Shown in pieces: positions 58,135 through 64,000 of a stretch of DNA of 64,000 bases. Source of the stretch: Synechococcaceae cyanobacterium (GTDB taxonomy: Bacteria; Cyanobacteriota; Cyanobacteriia; PCC-6307; Cyanobiaceae); assembly GCA_947378425.1 (NCBI GenBank), contig CANCJV010000001.1, positions 95,626 through 159,625 on the forward strand, written 5' to 3'. The notes beneath the pieces were generated by a model. The model was not told the DNA's origin. It saw only the letters and a program-made list of their open reading frames with translations, and made no database searches. The position numbers and the translations under genes were made by a program. Position 1 is the stretch's first letter, and every line of letters starts with the position of its first letter.

Positions 58135-58670
58135 GGCAGCGGCGTCGAGGAGGGAGGGCGAAGCGGCGGCGGGTCGGGGGCGCCTGGGTGGTGGCTTCAG
58201 AACTGGGGCCTGGCTAGGTGCTGGTGCCGGGAGCGGGCGGAACGGGCTCGGGATGCGGGGTGGCTGACCCCGGATGGGAGGAGGGCCGCATGGCCCTAGT
58301 CCCTGTGTAGACGATGAACCTGACGGTCATCCCTGGCGATCGGCTGGGATCGAGATGACGCTGCTGGGAAAAAGCCGGTCCGAAGAAACCGGCGACCTGG
58401 GGCTTTGAGCCCTGGAACTCTTGTCGCTGAAAGACCTGAAAGCCTCCGGCGCTGCCGGCATCGCCTGGAACAGGACGCCGCAGCCTTGGTTGAGACCGGG
58501 CCTGGGCTCCTGGATGCTGGCTGGGTCTTCGTCAGGGCGTTGCTCCTGGCGACTTGTTCAGAGATGTTGCTCACCAGGGAGCGATCGGAGCAGCGGTCCA
58601 GGGTCGAACGGAAGGCGAAGGTCGGCTGAGCGTTCCACGATCGGCAAACCTCGCCGCAGCGGGGCCGATC
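58135..58670. other. Intergenic region upstream of the gyrB partial copy
   Basis: About 540 bp between divergent miaA and the duplicated gyrB leader. Open frames here lack family resemblance. It should contain the miaA promoter; no hexamers could be assigned with confidence. Confidence 0.4.
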
Positions 58671-61058
<2,388 letters not shown>

Positions 61059-61062
61059 AACC

Positions 61063-61401
61063 ATGGCATCTGCGGCTTCTCTGCGTCTGTGGCCGGCCTG
61101 GCGCTGGGCAGCCCTGCTCGGTTTTGCTCTGATGGCACCGGCAGCGCTGCCGGCTGGTGGTGGTGATCGCCGCTTGCCTGAAGTCAGGCGTCGCGAGCGG
61201 GGTCTCGATCCCCTGCTCAGCCAGGCCTGCATGAGTCTGCGCTGTGCGCCTGAGCACCAGGCGCCGGTGCTGGCCCAGCTGGAATCCGGGGTGCCGCTGC
61301 GGGTGCTGCGTCACTGGCTGTCCCCGGGCGGGCACCCCTGGCTGCGGGTGGAGGTCACCTCCCTCGCTGGCGAGGTCGCCAGGGGCTGGCTCCCCGGCTG
61401 A
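61063..61401 (+). CDS. Small secreted protein with an SH3-like domain
   Basis: 112 residues. An N-terminal signal or anchor segment (WAALLGFALMAPAALPAG) is followed by a single bacterial SH3-like domain (PVLAQLESGVPLRVLRHW to VARGWLPG). ATG at 61063 lies 4 bp after the gyrB stop, so it is probably co-transcribed. SH3b domains often bind cell-wall peptides; no catalytic domain is present. Role unknown. Confidence 0.75.
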   Translation: MASAASLRLWPAWRWAALLGFALMAPAALPAGGGDRRLPEVRRRERGLDPLLSQACMSLRCAPEHQAPVLAQLESGVPLRVLRHWLSPGGHPWLRVEVTSLAGEVARGWLPG

Positions 61402-61444
61402 GGCCTGTGCTCAGGGGGGCTGCCGTTGACGCTGATGTTGCGCC

Positions 61445-61464
61445 CCTCTCCGAGAAGGGAGAGG
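61445..61464. terminator. Hairpin in convergent spacer (possible bidirectional terminator)
   Basis: A perfect 7-bp stem (CCTCTCC / GGAGAGG) with a 6-base loop between the SH3-like gene and glutathione peroxidase. There is no U-tract on either side. Confidence 0.35.
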
Positions 61465-61513
61465 CGGCCTTGATCGGTCGCCTCCTGCCAGGGGTGGCTC
61501 AGCCGCCAACGGC

Positions 61514-61993
61514 TCAGGCCGCCAGTGCCGCCTCAATCGCCTGGGTCAGTTCGGCGCTGTCCGGTTCAATGCCACTCTTGAAGCGGGCCAGCACGGTGCC
61601 GTCCTTGCCCACCAGGAACTTCTCGAAGTTCCAGGCCACATCGCCGGCGGGTTCGGCCTGGGTGAGGGTGGTGTAGGGCTCGGTCTTGGCGCCGGTGGCG
61701 TGCACCTTGTCGAACAGCTGGAAGCTGGCGCCGTAGGTGCTGGAGCAGAACTGCTGGATCTCCGCCAGGGTGCCGGGCTCCTGGGCGCCGAAGTCGTTGC
61801 AGGGGAAACCCAGGACGGTCAGGCCCCGGGAGCCGTAGGTGTCCTGAAGGTTCTGCAGACCGGCGTACTGCCGAGTGAAACCGCAGCGGCTGGCCACGTT
61901 GACGATCAGCAGTACCTGGCCTGCCCATTCCCCAAGCCTGCGCTCGCCACCCTGGGCATCGCGCACGCTGATCTCGCTGACATTGATGGGCAT
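61514..61993 (-). CDS. Glutathione peroxidase-family (Cys-type) thiol peroxidase
   Basis: 159 residues reducing peroxides or lipid hydroperoxides. The catalytic tetrad is visible: C37 in VASRCGFTRQY, Q71 in NDFGAQEPG, and W121-N122 in VAWNFEKFLVG. The nucleophile is cysteine, not selenocysteine, as in cyanobacterial GPX-like proteins that commonly use thioredoxin or NADPH. The ATG at 61991-61993 (MPINVSEISV) is set by family length; the same frame runs far upstream opposite mgtE but that part is a GC-driven shadow. Convergent with the SH3-like gene. Confidence 0.95.
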   Translation of the reverse strand: MPINVSEISVRDAQGGERRLGEWAGQVLLIVNVASRCGFTRQYAGLQNLQDTYGSRGLTVLGFPCNDFGAQEPGTLAEIQQFCSSTYGASFQLFDKVHATGAKTEPYTTLTQAEPAGDVAWNFEKFLVGKDGTVLARFKSGIEPDSAELTQAIEAALAA

Positions 61994-62143
61994 GGAACTC
62001 TTCGACAACACCACGATTCTGGCGATGCGCCAGTGGGCCTGTCGCGGCTGGGGCCTGTTCGCCGTCCCTGCGGGGTTCAACCGAGCGGTTAGGCCTGGGC
62101 TGCCGCAGCCGGGGCGGCCCATAAGCTCTTGGGCAACGGTGGG

Positions 62144-63535
62144 ATGAGCGGCATGAGCGAGGGTTCCGCCGTGGCGGAGGTGGTGGCCCACCAGCTTGAG
62201 GGCCTGCTGGAGGCCAGTGACTACGACGGCGCCAAGTTGCTGCTGCAGCCGGTGCAGCCGGTGGATGCGGCTGAAGCGATCGGTACCCTGCCCCGCACCC
62301 TCCAGGCCCTCGCCTTTCGGCTGCTGCCGAAGGACGAGGCGATTGAGGTGTATGAGTACCTTGAGCCCTCCGTGCAGCAGAGCCTGCTGGAGCGCCTGCG
62401 CTCCGGCGAGGTGCTGGAGCTGGTGGAGGAGATGTCCCCCGATGATCGGGTGCGGCTGTTCGATGAGCTGCCGGCCAAGGTGGTCAGGCGTTTGCTGGCG
62501 GAGCTGAGCCCATCGGAGCGGCGGGTCACGGCCCAGATGCTCGGCTATGAGGCCGAGACCGCCGGCCGTCTGATGACGACCGAGTTCATCGATCTCAAGG
62601 AGTTCCACAGTGCCGCCCAGGCCCTGGAGATCGTGCGCCGGCGGGCCCGGGACACCGAAACCATCTACAGCCTGTACATCACCGATGCCTCCCGGCATCT
62701 GAGCGGCATGCTGTCGCTGCGCGATCTGGTGACGGCCGAACCCGAGAGTCGCCTTGGCGACGTGATGACCCGCGAGGTGGTGAGCGTGGTCACGGACGCC
62801 GACCAGGAGGAGGTGGCCCGGGTGATCCAGCGCTATGACTTTCTGGCGGTGCCGGTGGTGGACCGGGAGCAGCGGCTGGTGGGGATCGTCACCGTCGATG
62901 ACGTGATCGATGTGATCCAGCAGGAGGCCACCCGTGACCTCTATGCCGCCGGCGCGGTGCAGGCCGGCGACGAGGACGACTACTTCCAGAGCAATCTGTT
63001 CACGGTGGCCCGCCGCCGGGTGGTGTGGCTGCTGGTGCTGCTGATCGCCAATAGCGGCACCGCCGCCGTGATCGCCTCCGAAGATGCGGTGCTGAAACAG
63101 GTGGTGGTGCTGGCGGCCTTCATTCCGCTGCTGATCGGCACCGGCGGCAATGTCGGCGCCCAGAGCTCCACCGTGGTGATCCGGGGCCTCTCCACCCAGC
63201 GGCTGCAGGCCCTGGGTCCGGCCCTGACGATCGGCCGGGAGCTGGTGGCGGGGGCTTTGCTGGGCCTGTTGATGCTGCTGGTGGTGGTGCCCTGGGCGGC
63301 CTATGTCTCCCACTGGAACTGGCTGGTGGCCGCCGCTGCCGGCATCAGCCTGGTGGCGATCACCACCCTGGCTGCCACGGCCGGTGCCGCCTTGCCCCTG
63401 CTGTTCAATCGCATCGGCCTGGATCCCGCCCTGATGTCGGCCCCGTTCATTGCCACCGCCACGGACGTGGCCGGCGTGTTCATCTACCTGCACACGGCGG
63501 GCTGGCTGCTCAGCCGGATGCCGGCGGGCGGCTGA
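62144..63535 (+). CDS. mgtE: MgtE-family magnesium transporter
   Basis: 463 residues. The N-terminal MgtE superhelical domain (LVEEMSPDDRVRLFDELPAK) is followed by a CBS pair (DVMTREVVSVVTDADQEEVA, VVDREQRLVGIVTVDDVIDV) and five membrane helices with the pore motif PLLIGTGGNVGAQSSTVVIRG. Cytosolic Mg2+ would gate it through the N/CBS domains. Starts at 62144 or 62153 (ATG) or TTG 62129; 62144 was taken. Divergent from the peroxidase with a 150-bp spacer. Confidence 0.94.
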   Translation: MSGMSEGSAVAEVVAHQLEGLLEASDYDGAKLLLQPVQPVDAAEAIGTLPRTLQALAFRLLPKDEAIEVYEYLEPSVQQSLLERLRSGEVLELVEEMSPDDRVRLFDELPAKVVRRLLAELSPSERRVTAQMLGYEAETAGRLMTTEFIDLKEFHSAAQALEIVRRRARDTETIYSLYITDASRHLSGMLSLRDLVTAEPESRLGDVMTREVVSVVTDADQEEVARVIQRYDFLAVPVVDREQRLVGIVTVDDVIDVIQQEATRDLYAAGAVQAGDEDDYFQSNLFTVARRRVVWLLVLLIANSGTAAVIASEDAVLKQVVVLAAFIPLLIGTGGNVGAQSSTVVIRGLSTQRLQALGPALTIGRELVAGALLGLLMLLVVVPWAAYVSHWNWLVAAAAGISLVAITTLAATAGAALPLLFNRIGLDPALMSAPFIATATDVAGVFIYLHTAGWLLSRMPAGG

Positions 63536-63575
63536 ACGGCGCCCCTTTAGCGGGGCCGAGCCGTCTTAGCGTGGG

Positions 63576-63600
63576 TCTTTCGCGGGATTCCGGCGAAAGA
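63576..63600 (+). promoter_or_regulatory. Perfect hairpin upstream of the sigma factor gene
   Basis: TCTTTCGC (63576-63583) and GCGAAAGA (63593-63600) form an exact 8-bp inverted repeat with a 9-base loop, 56 bp before the GTG start. It could be the mgtE terminator, an operator or a 5'-UTR element. Confidence 0.4.
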
Positions 63601-63656
63601 TGAGAGGAATTCACACTTCTTCAGGTTAGGCTTCACACACCTTTACGGGCCAAGCC

Positions 63657-64000
63657 GTGGTCGTTGCCGTTTTTCAGGACAGGGTGGCCGACTCCCTGCC
63701 TCCAGACAGGGTTTCCAGCGAGTCCACCGAGGTGGACAGCGTCTCGCTCACCATGCCGCGCAGCGCTTCCGCTTCATCGGCGCGGCAGATGCCTTCGATC
63801 GACGGCGATCTGGTGCGTTCCTACCTACGGGACATCGGCCGGGTGCCGCTTCTCAGCCATGAGCAGGAGATCACCCTGGGCCGGCAGGTGCAGGAGCTGA
63901 TGCAGCTCGACGAGCTGCGCGAGGAGCTGAAGCTGCGGGCCGGTGGTGAGGAGCCGGCTGCGGCGGTGCTGGCGGAGGCGGCGGGCCTGAGCCCCCAGCT
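63657..64000 (+). CDS. RpoD-family sigma factor, group 2-like (partial, C-terminus beyond right edge)
   Basis: From GTG at 63657 the frame reads VVAVFQDRVADSLPPDRV, and after a Ser-rich stretch region 1.2 appears as GDLVRSYLRDIGRVPLLSHE and EITLGRQVQELMQLDE. The short N-terminus before region 1.2 (about 52 residues) and the PLLS in place of the primary-sigma pattern suggest a non-essential group 2 factor, but the rest of the gene is outside the window. The start codon is a judgement: an ATG occurs 32 codons later. Confidence 0.88.
   Translation, partial: MVVAVFQDRVADSLPPDRVSSESTEVDSVSLTMPRSASASSARQMPSIDGDLVRSYLRDIGRVPLLSHEQEITLGRQVQELMQLDELREELKLRAGGEEPAAAVLAEAAGLSPQ

Noticed and set aside
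61994..63493. 500-codon upstream extension of the glutathione peroxidase frame
   Set aside because: It lies antisense to mgtE and is His/Gln-rich; the peroxidase family length fits the ATG at 61993.

Overview
The window is a GC-rich chromosome segment of a picocyanobacterium of the Cyanobium/Synechococcus (alpha-cyanobacterial) type. This is inferred from psbZ (photosystem II), a Ycf23 protein, an aspartate kinase with a long multi-ACT regulatory half, a group 2-like RpoD-family sigma factor, a cyanobacterial-style SecA, and the order lysC-holA-cobH-mutS-psbZ-ribH. Genes are dense, often overlap, and often use TTG or GTG starts. No rRNA, CRISPR array, prophage or insertion sequence was seen. 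There is one tRNA, tRNA-Gly(GCC).

Layout. 1-6.4 kb (minus): tig-clpP-clpX-LRAT-domain gene-dnaX, a proteostasis/replication run whose dnaX leaves the left edge. 6.7-10.8 kb (plus): asd-dapA-rnj. 10.8-14.6 kb: an Ala/Pro-rich unknown protein and tilS (minus), head-to-head with a ycf23 gene, then a holin-like membrane protein with a strong terminator. 14.8-26.8 kb: uvrB, a GT-like unknown, lysC, holA, cobH, mutS, psbZ and ribH.

26.8-37.6 kb is an accessory surface-glycan locus. It holds an initiating sugar-phosphate transferase, a rhamnosyltransferase-like GT2, a 1299-residue sulfotransferase-GT2-GT4 fusion, two further sulfotransferases, two GT4-type enzymes, and a decayed second copy of a convergent sulfotransferase/GT4 pair. 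Three intact sulfotransferase domains beside an initiating transferase suggest a sulfated polysaccharide. 37.7-44.6 kb is a type I secretion locus: a parvulin/SurA-like protein, an ABC exporter with a cyclic-nucleotide-binding-like N-terminus and a degenerate peptidase-like domain, an HlyD adaptor (all translationally coupled), and a calcium-binding-repeat protein as probable cargo.

44.7-64 kb: tRNA-Gly, a GNAT acetyltransferase, a GT39-type membrane glycosyltransferase, secA, a Wzt/Wzm-type polysaccharide ABC exporter (probably linked in function to the glycan locus), cysE, a VapBC toxin-antitoxin pair, a GntR regulator divergent from a dienelactone hydrolase, infC, miaA, a degenerate tandem copy of the gyrB 5' end, gyrB, an SH3-like secreted protein, a Cys-type glutathione peroxidase, mgtE and the start of a sigma factor gene.

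The most unusual items are the sulfotransferase-rich glycan locus with its fusion enzyme and decayed duplicate, the second-messenger-like T1SS exporter, and the gyrB leader duplication.
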